Origin: Bacteroides cellulosilyticus DSM 14838
Lineage (GTDB): Bacteria > Bacteroidota > Bacteroidia > Bacteroidales > Bacteroidaceae
Assembly (NCBI RefSeq): GCF_000158035.1
Contig: NZ_EQ973490.1
Coordinates: 461,653 to 525,652, forward strand
Length of the DNA stretch: 64,000 nt
Direction: 5' to 3'
A program made the position numbers and the translations under genes. This document shows positions 18,543-27,633 of the stretch, piece by piece. Position 1 is the first letter of the stretch. Each line of letters starts with the position of its first letter. The notes beneath the pieces were generated by a model. That model ran no database searches and had not been told where the DNA came from. It saw only the letters and a list, made by a program, of their open reading frames with translations.

Positions 18543-19811
18543 ATGTTGTATTATTTATTTCAATGGTTAGACAAGTATGACATTCCCGGTGCGGGTATGT
18601 TTGGATATACATCATTCCGGGCTTTGATGGCAATCATCCTTGCATTGCTCATTTCAAGCATCTGGGGAGATCGTTTTATCAACCTGCTGAAACGGAAACA
18701 GATTACGGAAACACAACGTGATGCCAGCATCGATCCGTTCGGGGTGAACAAGGTAGGTGTACCGAGCATGGGGGGCGTCATTATCATTGTAGCAATTCTC
18801 ATTCCGTGTCTGCTACTGGGTAAGTTGAGTAATATCTATATGATATTGATGCTGATTACCACGGTATGGCTGGGGTCATTAGGATTTGCCGATGATTATA
18901 TCAAGATTTTCAAGAAAGACAAAGAAGGCCTGCACGGAAAGTTCAAGATTATCGGACAGGTAGGTTTGGGATTAATCGTAGGACTTACTTTATACCTGAG
19001 TCCGCAAGCCGTCATCCGCGAAAACATTGAAGTGCAGAAACCCGGGCAGGAAGTGGAAGTTATTCATGCGGGACAAGACATTAAGTCGACGCAGACTACC
19101 ATCCCCTTCTTTAAAAGCAATAACCTGGATTATGCTGATTTCGTAAGTTTCATGGGTAAACATGCGCAAACGGCAGGTTGGGTACTGTTTGTGATTATCA
19201 CTATATTCGTAGTGACAGCCGTCAGCAATGGCGCCAATCTGAATGATGGAATGGACGGTATGGCGGCAGGGAACTCGGCTATTATAGGTTTGGCACTGGG
19301 AATTTTAGCTTATGTATCCAGCCACATCGAATATGCCGGTTATCTGAATATCATGTATATTCCCGGATCGGAAGAACTGGTAATCTTCATCTGCGCCTTC
19401 ATTGGTGCCTTGATTGGTTTTCTGTGGTACAATGCCTATCCGGCACAGGTATTCATGGGTGATACGGGCAGTTTAACCATTGGCGGTATCATCGCCGTAT
19501 TTGCCATCATCATACACAAAGAGTTGCTGATACCCATTCTTTGCGGTGTATTCCTGCTGGAAAACCTATCCGTCATTTTACAACGGTTCTATTACAAAGC
19601 CGGAAAACGGAAAGGAGTAAAACAAAGGCTATTCAAACGAACACCTATCCACGACCACTTCCGTACCTCCATGAGCCTGATAGAACCGGGCTGTACAGTG
19701 AAGTTTACAACGCCGACCAAGTTGTTCCATGAGTCAAAAATCACGGTCCGTTTCTGGATTGTGACGATTGTACTGGCCGCGATAACGATTATTACATTAA
19801 AGATAAGATAA
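18543..19811 (+). CDS. mraY: Phospho-MurNAc-pentapeptide transferase MraY
   Basis: A 422-residue polytopic membrane enzyme that moves phospho-MurNAc-pentapeptide from UDP to undecaprenyl phosphate, giving lipid I. Catalytic landmarks: FADDYIKIFKKDKEGL (Asp pair), NLNDGMDGMAAGN, and RTPIHDHFRTSM (the His-rich loop). About 10 hydrophobic segments. It is longer than the usual 330-360 residues because of an extra stretch near residues 160-200 (IEVQKPGQEVEVIHAGQDIK) between membrane segments, typical of Bacteroidota MraY. Next in order after murE. Confidence 0.97.
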   Translation: MLYYLFQWLDKYDIPGAGMFGYTSFRALMAIILALLISSIWGDRFINLLKRKQITETQRDASIDPFGVNKVGVPSMGGVIIIVAILIPCLLLGKLSNIYMILMLITTVWLGSLGFADDYIKIFKKDKEGLHGKFKIIGQVGLGLIVGLTLYLSPQAVIRENIEVQKPGQEVEVIHAGQDIKSTQTTIPFFKSNNLDYADFVSFMGKHAQTAGWVLFVIITIFVVTAVSNGANLNDGMDGMAAGNSAIIGLALGILAYVSSHIEYAGYLNIMYIPGSEELVIFICAFIGALIGFLWYNAYPAQVFMGDTGSLTIGGIIAVFAIIIHKELLIPILCGVFLLENLSVILQRFYYKAGKRKGVKQRLFKRTPIHDHFRTSMSLIEPGCTVKFTTPTKLFHESKITVRFWIVTIVLAAITIITLKIR

Positions 19812-19825
19812 CAGAGTTGCCAGTG

Positions 19826-19916
19826 ACGAGCTACAAGCTACAAGTGCTCGCTACCGGTAACCAATAAGAAACAAACTTGTAGCAACTACCAACTCCAGCC
19901 ACTGCTTGTAGCTCGT
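19826..19916 (+). repeat. Inverted repeat between mraY and murD
   Basis: ACGAGCTACAAGC (19826-19838) and GCTTGTAGCTCGT (19904-19916) are a perfect 13-bp inverted repeat with a 65-base centre. The gap as a whole is built from AGCTACAAG / CTTGTAGCT words in both directions. No T tract follows. Confidence 0.6.
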
Positions 19917-19943
19917 AGCTGGTAGCCCGTAACTAAAGAAAAC

Positions 19944-21278
19944 ATGAGTAGAATTGTAGTATTAGGAGCCGGAGAGAGTGGTGCAGGTGCTGCCGTACTC
20001 GCCAAAGTGAAGGGATTCGACACATTCGTATCCGACATGTCCGCCATTAAAAGCAAATATAAAGAAATGCTGGACAGGTACGACATCTCCTGGGAAGAAG
20101 GACAGCATACAGAAGAGCTGATTTTAAATGCCGAAGAAGTGGTGAAAAGCCCCGGCATCCCCAATGATGCTCCGATTATATTGAAACTGAAAAAGCAAGG
20201 TACGCCTGTCATCTCTGAGATAGAGTTTGCAGGGCGCTATACCAATGCTAAAATGATATGTATTACCGGTTCAAACGGTAAGACCACTACCACCTCACTC
20301 ATTTATCACATTTTCAAGAGTGCAGGTCTGAATGTAGGATTGGCAGGCAACATTGGCAAGAGTCTTGCTTTGCAGGTGGCCACGGATCAACATGATTACT
20401 ACGTGATTGAGCTTAGTTCTTTCCAGTTGGATAACATGTATAAGTTCCGCGCCAATATTGCCGTGCTGATGAATATTACGCCCGACCACCTGGACCGCTA
20501 CAACCACTGCATGCAGAACTATGTGGACGCAAAGTTCCGTATCACGCAGAACCAGACACCGGAAGATGCCTTCATCTTCTGGAATGACGACCCCATCATC
20601 AAACGCGAACTGGACAAACACGGGTTATGCGCCCACCTTTATCCATTCTCCGCAATGAAAGAAGATGGAGCCATAGCCTACGTAGAAGACGGTGAAGTGG
20701 AAATCAACGAACCCATCGCCTTCAACATGGAGCAGGAGAAATTGGCTTTACAAGGTACACACAACTTATACAATTCTCTCGCCGCAGGCATCTCTGCCAA
20801 TCTTGCCGGAATAGAGAAAGAATATATTCGCCGTGCTTTGTCCGACTTCAAAGGCGTAGAACACCGCCTTGAAAAAGTAGCCACTGTGCGCGGTGTAGAG
20901 TTTATCAACGACTCTAAAGCTACCAACGTAAATTCCTGCTGGTATGCTTTGCAGAGCATGAAAACGAAAACGGTCCTGATACTGGGCGGAAAAGATAAAG
21001 GCAACGACTATACAGAAATTGAAGACCTGGTGCGCGAAAAATGCTCTGCCCTGGTTTACCTGGGATTACATAACGAAAAGTTGCACGATTTCTTCGATCG
21101 CATGGGATTGCCCGTTGCCGATGTGCAAACCGGTATGAAAGATGCCGTAGATGCCGCTTTCCGTTTAGCGAAAAAAGGCGAAACGGTATTGCTGAGTCCT
21201 TGTTGTGCAAGCTTCGACCTCTTCAACAGTTATGAAGATCGCGGAGACCAGTTCAAGGAATACGTAAGAGCATTATGA
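19944..21278 (+). CDS. murD: UDP-MurNAc-L-alanine:D-glutamate ligase MurD
   Basis: A 444-residue cytoplasmic Mur ligase that adds D-Glu to UDP-MurNAc-L-Ala. The N-terminal Rossmann loop is VLGAGESGAGAAVLA. The ATP site is CITGSNGKTTTTSLIYH. MNITPDHLDRY, GVEHRLE and NDSKATNVNS are further MurD landmarks, and the C-terminus has LSPCCASFDLFNSYEDRGDQ. ATG at 19944 gives a full-length N-terminus. It is followed by a palindromic gap before ftsW. Confidence 0.97.
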   Translation: MSRIVVLGAGESGAGAAVLAKVKGFDTFVSDMSAIKSKYKEMLDRYDISWEEGQHTEELILNAEEVVKSPGIPNDAPIILKLKKQGTPVISEIEFAGRYTNAKMICITGSNGKTTTTSLIYHIFKSAGLNVGLAGNIGKSLALQVATDQHDYYVIELSSFQLDNMYKFRANIAVLMNITPDHLDRYNHCMQNYVDAKFRITQNQTPEDAFIFWNDDPIIKRELDKHGLCAHLYPFSAMKEDGAIAYVEDGEVEINEPIAFNMEQEKLALQGTHNLYNSLAAGISANLAGIEKEYIRRALSDFKGVEHRLEKVATVRGVEFINDSKATNVNSCWYALQSMKTKTVLILGGKDKGNDYTEIEDLVREKCSALVYLGLHNEKLHDFFDRMGLPVADVQTGMKDAVDAAFRLAKKGETVLLSPCCASFDLFNSYEDRGDQFKEYVRAL

Positions 21279-21328
21279 CCGTGCCCGGGATCAGATTTTT
21301 ATCCCGTACCCGGGATAAAAAGACGGTC
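21277..21328 (+). repeat. Nested palindrome between murD and ftsW
   Basis: TTTTTATCCCG (21296-21306) and CGGGATAAAAA (21311-21321) form a perfect 11-bp stem with a 4-base loop. An outer pair GACCGT/ACGGTC (21277-21282, 21323-21328) flanks it. The T run is on the 5' side, so it is not a normal terminator for the operon. Extra CCCGGGAT copies lie inside. Confidence 0.7.
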
Positions 21329-21400
21329 GCACATCGTGAGAAAAGCAAGCGTATATGAGCGCTTTCATTCCTTAATTATTAACTATTAATTTGCGAAGCA

Positions 21401-22678
21401 TTGGACTTACTCAGAAGCATATTCAAAGGTGACAAGGTAATCTGGATCATATTCCTTTTCCTTTGCCTCATTTCTATCGTAGAAGTGTTCAGCGCCGCGT
21501 CTACACTGACGTACAAGAGCGGTGACCACTGGGGGCCTATTACACAGCACAGCATCATCCTGATGGTGGGCGCTGTAGTAGTGGTGTTTATGCACAATAT
21601 TCCTTATAAGTGGTTTCAGGTGTTCCCTGTGTTCCTGCTGCCTTTGTCCGTAGTATTACTGGGTCTTGTTATGATGATGGAACGCATCAACGGCGCTGCA
21701 CGCTGGATGACCTTCATGGGTATCCAGTTCCAGCCTTCGGAAGTGGCAAAAATGGCCGTGATCATCGTCACTGCCTTTATCCTCTCCAAGGGACAGGATG
21801 AAGACGGGGCCAGTCCGAAAGCCTTCAAGCGTATCATGATCATCACAGGTGTTGTCTGCCTGCTGATTGCACCAGAGAACCTTTCGACGGCGGCTTTGCT
21901 TTTCGGAGTGGTTTTTCTGATGATGTTCATCGGACGGGTGGCAATAAAGAAACTGTTGATATTGGCCGGTGCTTTGGCAGGAGTAGCAATCATAGGTGTA
22001 GCATTCCTGGTACTGACCAAGAATAGCGATTTACCGTTCCTGCACCGTTTTGACACATGGCGTGCCCGTATAGAGAAATTCACGGATGACACAGAAGTGC
22101 CTGCCGCCAAATTCGATATTGACAAAGATGCCCAGATAGCCCACGCCCGTATCGCTGTAGCCACAAGCAACATTGTAGGTAGAGGACCGGGTAACTCAGT
22201 ACAGCGCGACTTCCTGAGCCAGGCATTCTCTGACTTTATCTTTGCCATTATTGTGGAAGAATTGGGATTGATAGGCGGGGCTTTCGTCGTATTCCTCTAC
22301 GTCTGCCTACTGATACGAGTCGGGCGTATAGCGAAGAAGTGCGACCGAACGTTTCCGGCTTTCCTCATCATAGGAATTGCGCTGTTGCTTGTATCGCAAG
22401 CCGTATTTAACATGATGGTAGCAGTAGGATTGGCACCGGTCACCGGGCAACCGCTGCCGCTTATCAGTAAAGGTGGTACCTCCACACTTATCAACTGCGC
22501 CTATATCGGCATGATATTGAGTGTGAGTCGCTATACTGCCAAATTGGAAGAGATTAAAGAACATGACGCACAGATACCGATGCAAGTGGAAGCTGCTGTT
22601 GAAGAAGGAAATAGCGAGATACAAACAGCGGCCGAACCAACAGCAAAGGTGCTGAACAGTGATGCAGAATTCGAGTAG
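21401..22678 (+). CDS. ftsW: Septal peptidoglycan polymerase FtsW
   Basis: A 425-residue SEDS-family membrane glycosyltransferase that polymerizes lipid II at the septum together with FtsI. About 10 transmembrane segments are visible. SEDS landmarks include RWMTFMGIQFQPSEVAKMA, QAFSDFIFAIIVEELG and the C-terminal GLAPVTGQPLPLISKGGTS. The start is TTG at 21401 (MDLLRSIFKGDKVIW); no ATG is available upstream of the first membrane segment. The C-terminus has a soluble acidic tail of about 60 residues. Lies between murD and murG as in other Bacteroidota. Confidence 0.96.
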   Translation: MDLLRSIFKGDKVIWIIFLFLCLISIVEVFSAASTLTYKSGDHWGPITQHSIILMVGAVVVVFMHNIPYKWFQVFPVFLLPLSVVLLGLVMMMERINGAARWMTFMGIQFQPSEVAKMAVIIVTAFILSKGQDEDGASPKAFKRIMIITGVVCLLIAPENLSTAALLFGVVFLMMFIGRVAIKKLLILAGALAGVAIIGVAFLVLTKNSDLPFLHRFDTWRARIEKFTDDTEVPAAKFDIDKDAQIAHARIAVATSNIVGRGPGNSVQRDFLSQAFSDFIFAIIVEELGLIGGAFVVFLYVCLLIRVGRIAKKCDRTFPAFLIIGIALLLVSQAVFNMMVAVGLAPVTGQPLPLISKGGTSTLINCAYIGMILSVSRYTAKLEEIKEHDAQIPMQVEAAVEEGNSEIQTAAEPTAKVLNSDAEFE

Positions 22679-22710
22679 GAGACAACGGAGTGACAACTCC
22701 TTTAACTCCT
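22677..22710 (+). repeat. Small symmetric hairpin between ftsW and murG
   Basis: AGGAG (22677-22681) pairs with CTCCT (22706-22710), and GGAG (22687-22690) pairs with CTCC (22697-22700), giving a two-part stem with a symmetric internal loop. The right side is the 16-mer AACTCCTTTAACTCCT, which recurs at 49332-49347. Modest evidence. Confidence 0.45.
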
Positions 22711-22725
22711 GCAATAAAATTAAGT

Positions 22726-23895
22726 ATGAAAGATATGAATAAAAGTCATAACGGAGAGGCTCCCCGCATTATCATAAGCGGTGGAGGTACAGGGGGACAT
22801 ATATTCCCCGCAGTATCCATTGCCAATGCCATCAAGGAACTACGCCCCGATGCAGAAATCCTCTTTGTAGGTGCAGAAGGACGGATGGAAATGCAACGTG
22901 TGCCCGATGCAGGATACAAAATCATCGGTTTACCCGTGGCAGGCTTCGACCGTAAACGTTTATGGAAAAACTTTGCAGTGATTATAAAGTTACTCCGCAG
23001 CCAGTTGAAGGCACGCCGCATACTGAAAGAGTTTCATCCTCAGGTAGCGGTAGGTGTAGGTGGTTATGCCAGTGGCCCTACGTTAAAAGTAGCAGGTATG
23101 ATGGGAGTGCCTACTTTGATACAGGAACAGAACTCTTATGCAGGCGTAACAAACAAGCTGCTGGCACAAAAAGCCTGCAAGATTTGTGTTGCGTATGATG
23201 GAATGGAAAAGTTCTTTCCTGCGGATAAGATTATTATGACAGGAAATCCGGTTCGACAGAATCTGTTAGCAAATAAGCAGAGTCGCGAAGCTGCCGTGAC
23301 CTCTTTCGGTTTCAATCCGGAGAAGAAAACAATATTGATACTGGGTGGCAGTCTTGGAGCGCGTACTATAAACCAGACGCTGATTGCCGCACTGGATACA
23401 ATCAAAGCATACGGTGACATCCAGTTCATCTGGCAGACCGGGAAGATATACATTCAGCAAGTGAAAGATGCCATCACTACCACCACCGGAGAAGCGGTAC
23501 GTAATCCACGCATCTCAGCTATCCCGAACCTCTATGTGACGGACTTCATTAAAGATATGGCAAGTGCGTATGCGGCTGCCGATCTGGTCATTTCGCGTGC
23601 AGGAGCAGGATCTATCTCTGAGTTCTGCCTGCTGAATAAACCGGTTATTCTGGTACCTTCACCCAATGTGGCAGAAGATCACCAGACTAAAAATGCACTG
23701 GCCCTCGTAGATAAGGAAGCCGCCATTTACGTGAAGGATGCAGATGCTATGAAGCATCTTATTCCGGTAGCACTCGAAACGGTTGCCGATGCACAAAAAC
23801 TAAAAACGTTGAGCGAGAACATTGCCAAGTTGGCGCTGCCGGACTCAGCAACTATAATTGCAAAAGAAGTATTGAAACTGATAGACAAACTATAG
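22726..23895 (+). CDS. murG: UDP-GlcNAc:undecaprenyl-PP-MurNAc-pentapeptide transferase MurG
   Basis: A 389-residue peripheral membrane glycosyltransferase (GT28) that converts lipid I to lipid II. The N-terminal Gly-rich loop is ISGGGTGGHIFPAVSIA. GVGGYASGP and QEQNSYAGVTNKLLA follow, and the donor-binding region reads LGGSLGARTIN and SRAGAGSISEFCLLNKP. ATG at 22726 (MKDMNKSHNGEAPR) is preferred; a GTG-started frame from 22690 would run through the intergenic hairpin. An ATG three codons further in is also possible. It lies between ftsW and murC. Confidence 0.96.
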   Translation: MKDMNKSHNGEAPRIIISGGGTGGHIFPAVSIANAIKELRPDAEILFVGAEGRMEMQRVPDAGYKIIGLPVAGFDRKRLWKNFAVIIKLLRSQLKARRILKEFHPQVAVGVGGYASGPTLKVAGMMGVPTLIQEQNSYAGVTNKLLAQKACKICVAYDGMEKFFPADKIIMTGNPVRQNLLANKQSREAAVTSFGFNPEKKTILILGGSLGARTINQTLIAALDTIKAYGDIQFIWQTGKIYIQQVKDAITTTTGEAVRNPRISAIPNLYVTDFIKDMASAYAAADLVISRAGAGSISEFCLLNKPVILVPSPNVAEDHQTKNALALVDKEAAIYVKDADAMKHLIPVALETVADAQKLKTLSENIAKLALPDSATIIAKEVLKLIDKL

Positions 23896-23922
23896 TATCT
23901 CAATGAATAAACAGCAGTATCC

Positions 23923-23954
23923 CAATTCCCCTCCTCCCGGGAGGAGGAGAATTG
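23923..23954 (+). repeat. 32-bp near-perfect palindrome between murG and murC
   Basis: Arms CAATTCCCCTCCTCCC (23923-23938) and GGGAGGAGGAGAATTG (23939-23954) meet at the centre with no loop and one mismatch. The right arm holds GGAGGAGGAG, a strong Shine-Dalgarno-like run, 30 bases before the murC ATG. In RNA it would be sequestered in the stem. The outer bases TATCTCAAT (23896-23904) and ATTGAGATA (23951-23959) can also pair. Confidence 0.8.
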
Positions 23955-23977
23955 AGATAGTATTAAAATATAAGAAA

Positions 23978-25351
23978 ATGAATATAGAAAACATCAAATC
24001 CGTATATTTCGTCGGTGCCGGCGGCATCGGTATGAGTGCCCTGATACGTTATTTCTTATCAAAGGGCAAACTTGTAGCTGGTTACGACCGCACTCCGAGC
24101 GAACTGACCGAACACCTTATCGTAGAAGGTGCACAGATACATTATGAAGAAAATGTAAGCCTGATCCCCGAAGATTGCAAGGACAAGGAAACAACTTTAG
24201 TCGTATACACCCCGGCCGTTCCGCAAGATCATGCCGAGTTAGTGTACTTCCGCAATAACGGTTTCGAAATACAAAAACGCGCCCAGGTTCTGGGAACAAT
24301 CACCCACAGCAGCAAAGGTCTGTGTGTAGCCGGAACGCATGGTAAAACCACTACCAGCACAATGGCCGCACATTTGCTTTATCAGTCACATGTAGGCTGC
24401 ACCGCATTCCTCGGAGGCATCTCCAAGAATTATGGAACTAACCTGCTACTGTCTCAGTCCAGTCCGTACACAGTGATCGAAGCAGATGAGTTCGACCGTT
24501 CTTTCCATTGGTTATCACCGTACATGAGTGTCATTACAGCTACTGACCCCGATCATCTGGACATCTACGGTACGGAAGAAGCCTATCTGGAAAGCTTCCG
24601 TCATTATACAACCCTGATTCAACCGGGCGGCGCATTGATCATTCACAAAGACATTGCTTTGAAGCCTGATGTACAATCCGGCGTAAAAGTTTATACCTAT
24701 GCTCGCACCGAAGGTGATTTCCATGCTGAAAATATCCGCATCGGGAACGGTGAGATATTTATCGACTTCGTGGCACCTGATACACGTATCAATGATATCC
24801 AATTAGGTGTTCCCGTCAGCATCAATATAGAGAATGGTGTGGCAGCCATGGCACTCGCCCACCTCAACGGTGCTACGGATGAGGAAATCAAACGCGGCAT
24901 GGCAAGTTTCCGCGGAGTAGACCGCCGTTTCGACTTCAAAATCAAGAATGACAAAGTGGTATTTCTGAGCGACTACGCCCATCATCCTGCCGAAATCGCA
25001 CAAAGCGTAAAGTCTATCCGCGATCTATATCAGGACAAGAAAATAACAGCTATCTTTCAGCCGCACCTTTACACACGTACCCGTGACTTCTACAAGGAAT
25101 TTGCCGACAGCTTGTCCCTGCTCGATGAAGTGATCCTCGTAGATATCTATCCGGCACGTGAACAACCGATTCCCGGTGTCACCAGCCAGCTGATATATGA
25201 CAACCTGCGTCCGGGCATTGAAAAATGTATGTGCAGGAAAGAAGACATTCTGAACCTGCTATCGCAGAAAAAGATCGAGGTTCTGATTACTTTAGGTGCA
25301 GGAGACATAGATAACTACGTCCCTGCCATTGCAAAACAATTGGCAGAGTAA
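23978..25351 (+). CDS. murC: UDP-MurNAc-L-alanine ligase MurC
   Basis: A 457-residue cytoplasmic Mur ligase that adds L-Ala to UDP-MurNAc, the first step of stem-peptide assembly. The nucleotide fold starts with VYFVGAGGIGMSALIRYFL. The ATP loop is VAGTHGKTTTSTMAAH. TATDPDHLDIYG, GVDRRFD and SDYAHHPAEI are MurC landmarks. ATG 23978 (MNIENIKSVYF) is chosen; a longer frame from 23903 would translate the palindrome. FQPHLYTRTRDF near the C-terminus is typical. Last mur gene of the cluster; murF and ddl are not in this window. Confidence 0.97.
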   Translation: MNIENIKSVYFVGAGGIGMSALIRYFLSKGKLVAGYDRTPSELTEHLIVEGAQIHYEENVSLIPEDCKDKETTLVVYTPAVPQDHAELVYFRNNGFEIQKRAQVLGTITHSSKGLCVAGTHGKTTTSTMAAHLLYQSHVGCTAFLGGISKNYGTNLLLSQSSPYTVIEADEFDRSFHWLSPYMSVITATDPDHLDIYGTEEAYLESFRHYTTLIQPGGALIIHKDIALKPDVQSGVKVYTYARTEGDFHAENIRIGNGEIFIDFVAPDTRINDIQLGVPVSINIENGVAAMALAHLNGATDEEIKRGMASFRGVDRRFDFKIKNDKVVFLSDYAHHPAEIAQSVKSIRDLYQDKKITAIFQPHLYTRTRDFYKEFADSLSLLDEVILVDIYPAREQPIPGVTSQLIYDNLRPGIEKCMCRKEDILNLLSQKKIEVLITLGAGDIDNYVPAIAKQLAE

Positions 25352-25393
25352 CTGACAGTTGAGAAATCATAACTCATAATTGATAAATCATAC

Positions 25394-26134
25394 ATGCTGA
25401 AAAGAATTCTATTGTCTATCGTCCTGCTGCTCGTCATCGCCTATCTGGTGGTAGCTATCACGGCTTTCAACCGGAAGCCTGCCGGACAGGTGTGTCGTGA
25501 CATGGAATTGGTTATCAAAGATACAGTTTATGCCGGCTTCATCACCAAGAAAGAAGTTTCGGGTATGCTGGAAAAGAAAGGTATTTATCCCGTTGGCAAA
25601 CCTATGGATCGCATTCGTAGCAAAACATTGGAACGGGAACTCGCCAAACATCCGCTGATCGACGAAGTGGAGTGCTATAAGACTCCCAGTGGAATACTCT
25701 GTGTGGAAGTCAGCCAGCGCATCCCCATCCTGCGAGTGATGAGTGCAAACGGTGAAAACTACTATCTGGACAACAAAGGCACCGTGATGCCACCCGACGC
25801 AAAATGCGTTGCTCACCTTGCCATAGTGACCGGAAGAGTAGAAAAGTCGTTTGCCATGAGGGATTTATATAAGTTTGGTGTATTTTTGCAGAATAATAAG
25901 TTCTGGGACGCACAGATCGAACAGATACACGTGCTGTCGGACAAAAATGTGGAATTAGTGCCCCGTGTGGGCGACCACATCATCTATCTCGGTAAGCTGG
26001 ACGGCTTTGAGCGCAAGCTCGAACGGGTGAAAGCTTTCTACGAAAGAGGTTTAAATCAGGTAGGATGGAACAAATATTCCCGTATTAACGTTGAATTTAG
26101 TAATCAGATTATCTGTACGAAACGAGAGAATTAA
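25394..26134 (+). CDS. ftsQ: Cell-division protein FtsQ
   Basis: A 246-residue bitopic divisome protein. A short cytoplasmic start is followed by one transmembrane segment (LLSIVLLLVIAYLVVAITAF, about 6-25). A POTRA-like domain follows (about 38-110: VKDTVYAGFITKKEV by type, with RSKTLERELAKHPLIDEVEC), then a beta domain. FtsQ links FtsL/FtsB to the septal synthase. Length and position between murC and ftsA support the call. Confidence 0.92.
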   Translation: MLKRILLSIVLLLVIAYLVVAITAFNRKPAGQVCRDMELVIKDTVYAGFITKKEVSGMLEKKGIYPVGKPMDRIRSKTLERELAKHPLIDEVECYKTPSGILCVEVSQRIPILRVMSANGENYYLDNKGTVMPPDAKCVAHLAIVTGRVEKSFAMRDLYKFGVFLQNNKFWDAQIEQIHVLSDKNVELVPRVGDHIIYLGKLDGFERKLERVKAFYERGLNQVGWNKYSRINVEFSNQIICTKREN

Positions 26135-26158
26135 AATATAAACAATAGAAATATATCT

Positions 26159-27586
26159 ATGGCAACAACAGAATTTATCGCCGCTATCGAGTTGAGTTCT
26201 TCCAAGATTTCCGGTATCGCCGGCAAGAAGAACAGCGACGGAAGCATACAAGTGCTGGCCTACGCGCGTGAGGATGCCTCTTCTTTTATCCACAAAGGAG
26301 TCATCTACAACATTGATAAGACCGCACAGGCTCTGACTTCCATCATCAACAAGCTGGAAAGCCAGTTGAACAACTCCATTGCCAAAGTATATGTAGGCAT
26401 CGGCGGACAGTCATTGCGCACGGTAAAGAATGCGGTAAGCCGTGTGCTGGAAGAGGAAGGGATTATTTCGCAAGAGTTGGTAGATGCAATCAGCGATGAA
26501 AACCTCGAAGTTCCCCTGATGGACATGAGCGTGCTGGATGTAGCCCCGCAGGAATATAAGATAGACAACAATCTTCAGGCCGATCCGGTGGGTGTGGCAG
26601 GCAAACGTATCACAGGAAACTTCCTGAATATCGTGGCACGTGCTTCCCTCAAGAAGAATCTGGAGCACAGCTTCGAACAGGCCAAAGTAGAAATTGCCGA
26701 CTTGCTCATCGCCCCGATAGCCTTGGCCAATGCCGTGCTGACGGAAAGCGAAATGCGCTCGGGATGTGCCTTGGTAGACTTCGGGGCAGATACGACTACC
26801 GTATCAGTATATAAAAATAACATTCTCCGCTTCCTTAGCGTACTGCCGCTGGGTGGAAACAATATCACCCGTGACATTACCGCCCTGCAAATGGAAGAGG
26901 CCGAAGCCGAGCAACTGAAGCTGAAATACGGAGATATGCTTTACGAGGAAGAAGAGACTGAAACACCGGCAGTCTGCACACTGGAGGACGGTCGTAGCAT
27001 CGAGTTGAACGTGTTGAACGACATCATCGACGCCCGTGCCGAAGAAATCCTTGCCAATGTATGGAACCAACTGCAACTTTCCGGATACGAAGACAGATTG
27101 CTGTCCGGCATCATCTTCACCGGTGGGGGCGCCAACCTGAAAAACATGGAAGACGCATTCCGCAAACGCAGCAAGGTCGATAAGGTAAAGACCACCCGGT
27201 TTGTACACAACACCATCCATGGCTTCAGCGATGTACTGAAGAAAGACGGCATGCAGAATACACTGCTCGGCCTGCTTGCTGCCGGCAACGAAAACTGCTG
27301 CCTGCAAGAGGTGAAGCCTGCACCTGCCGCTTCCACCGTTACTCCACCGAAACCCGTCGATATGTTTGGCGACGACGAAGCCCTGAAAGAACAGGAAGCC
27401 GCCGCCCGTGCCGCCAAAGCACAGCGCGAGAAGGAAGAGAAAGAACGTCGAGAACGGGAACGCAAGGAGAAAGAACGTAAAGAAAAAGAAGAGAAAAAGA
27501 AAAAGAAGAAAGAAGGTCCCAGCTGGTTTGAAAAGACTTTCAACAAGATTTCCAATGAGATTTTCTCGGATGACGATCTGAAATGA
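26159..27586 (+). CDS. ftsA: Cell-division protein FtsA
   Basis: A 475-residue actin-like ATPase that anchors FtsZ to the membrane. It begins EFIAAIELSSSKISGIAGKK (phosphate-1 loop); LVDFGADTTTVSVYKNN is the phosphate-2 region and IIFTGGGANLKNMED the adenosine motif. The SHS2 (1C) region lies near residues 85-165. A long, highly charged Lys/Glu/Arg linker (about 410-460) precedes a C-terminal amphipathic helix (SWFEKTFNKISNEIFSDDD) that would serve as the membrane-targeting sequence. The linker is longer than in E. coli FtsA. Directly upstream of ftsZ. Confidence 0.96.
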   Translation: MATTEFIAAIELSSSKISGIAGKKNSDGSIQVLAYAREDASSFIHKGVIYNIDKTAQALTSIINKLESQLNNSIAKVYVGIGGQSLRTVKNAVSRVLEEEGIISQELVDAISDENLEVPLMDMSVLDVAPQEYKIDNNLQADPVGVAGKRITGNFLNIVARASLKKNLEHSFEQAKVEIADLLIAPIALANAVLTESEMRSGCALVDFGADTTTVSVYKNNILRFLSVLPLGGNNITRDITALQMEEAEAEQLKLKYGDMLYEEEETETPAVCTLEDGRSIELNVLNDIIDARAEEILANVWNQLQLSGYEDRLLSGIIFTGGGANLKNMEDAFRKRSKVDKVKTTRFVHNTIHGFSDVLKKDGMQNTLLGLLAAGNENCCLQEVKPAPAASTVTPPKPVDMFGDDEALKEQEAAARAAKAQREKEEKERRERERKEKERKEKEEKKKKKKEGPSWFEKTFNKISNEIFSDDDLK

Positions 27587-27633
27587 TCTCATAACGTATA
27601 AATCATAAATTATAAATCATAAATCCCATTATC

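Noticed and set aside
21296..21321. Terminator between murD and ftsW
   Set aside because: The T run is on the 5' side of the stem and the 3' side is A-rich; the operon order argues for read-through.
26804..27592. Minus-strand frame opposite the FtsA linker
   Set aside because: Its Phe/Leu runs are the complement of the Lys/Glu-rich FtsA linker; no promoter or start context.
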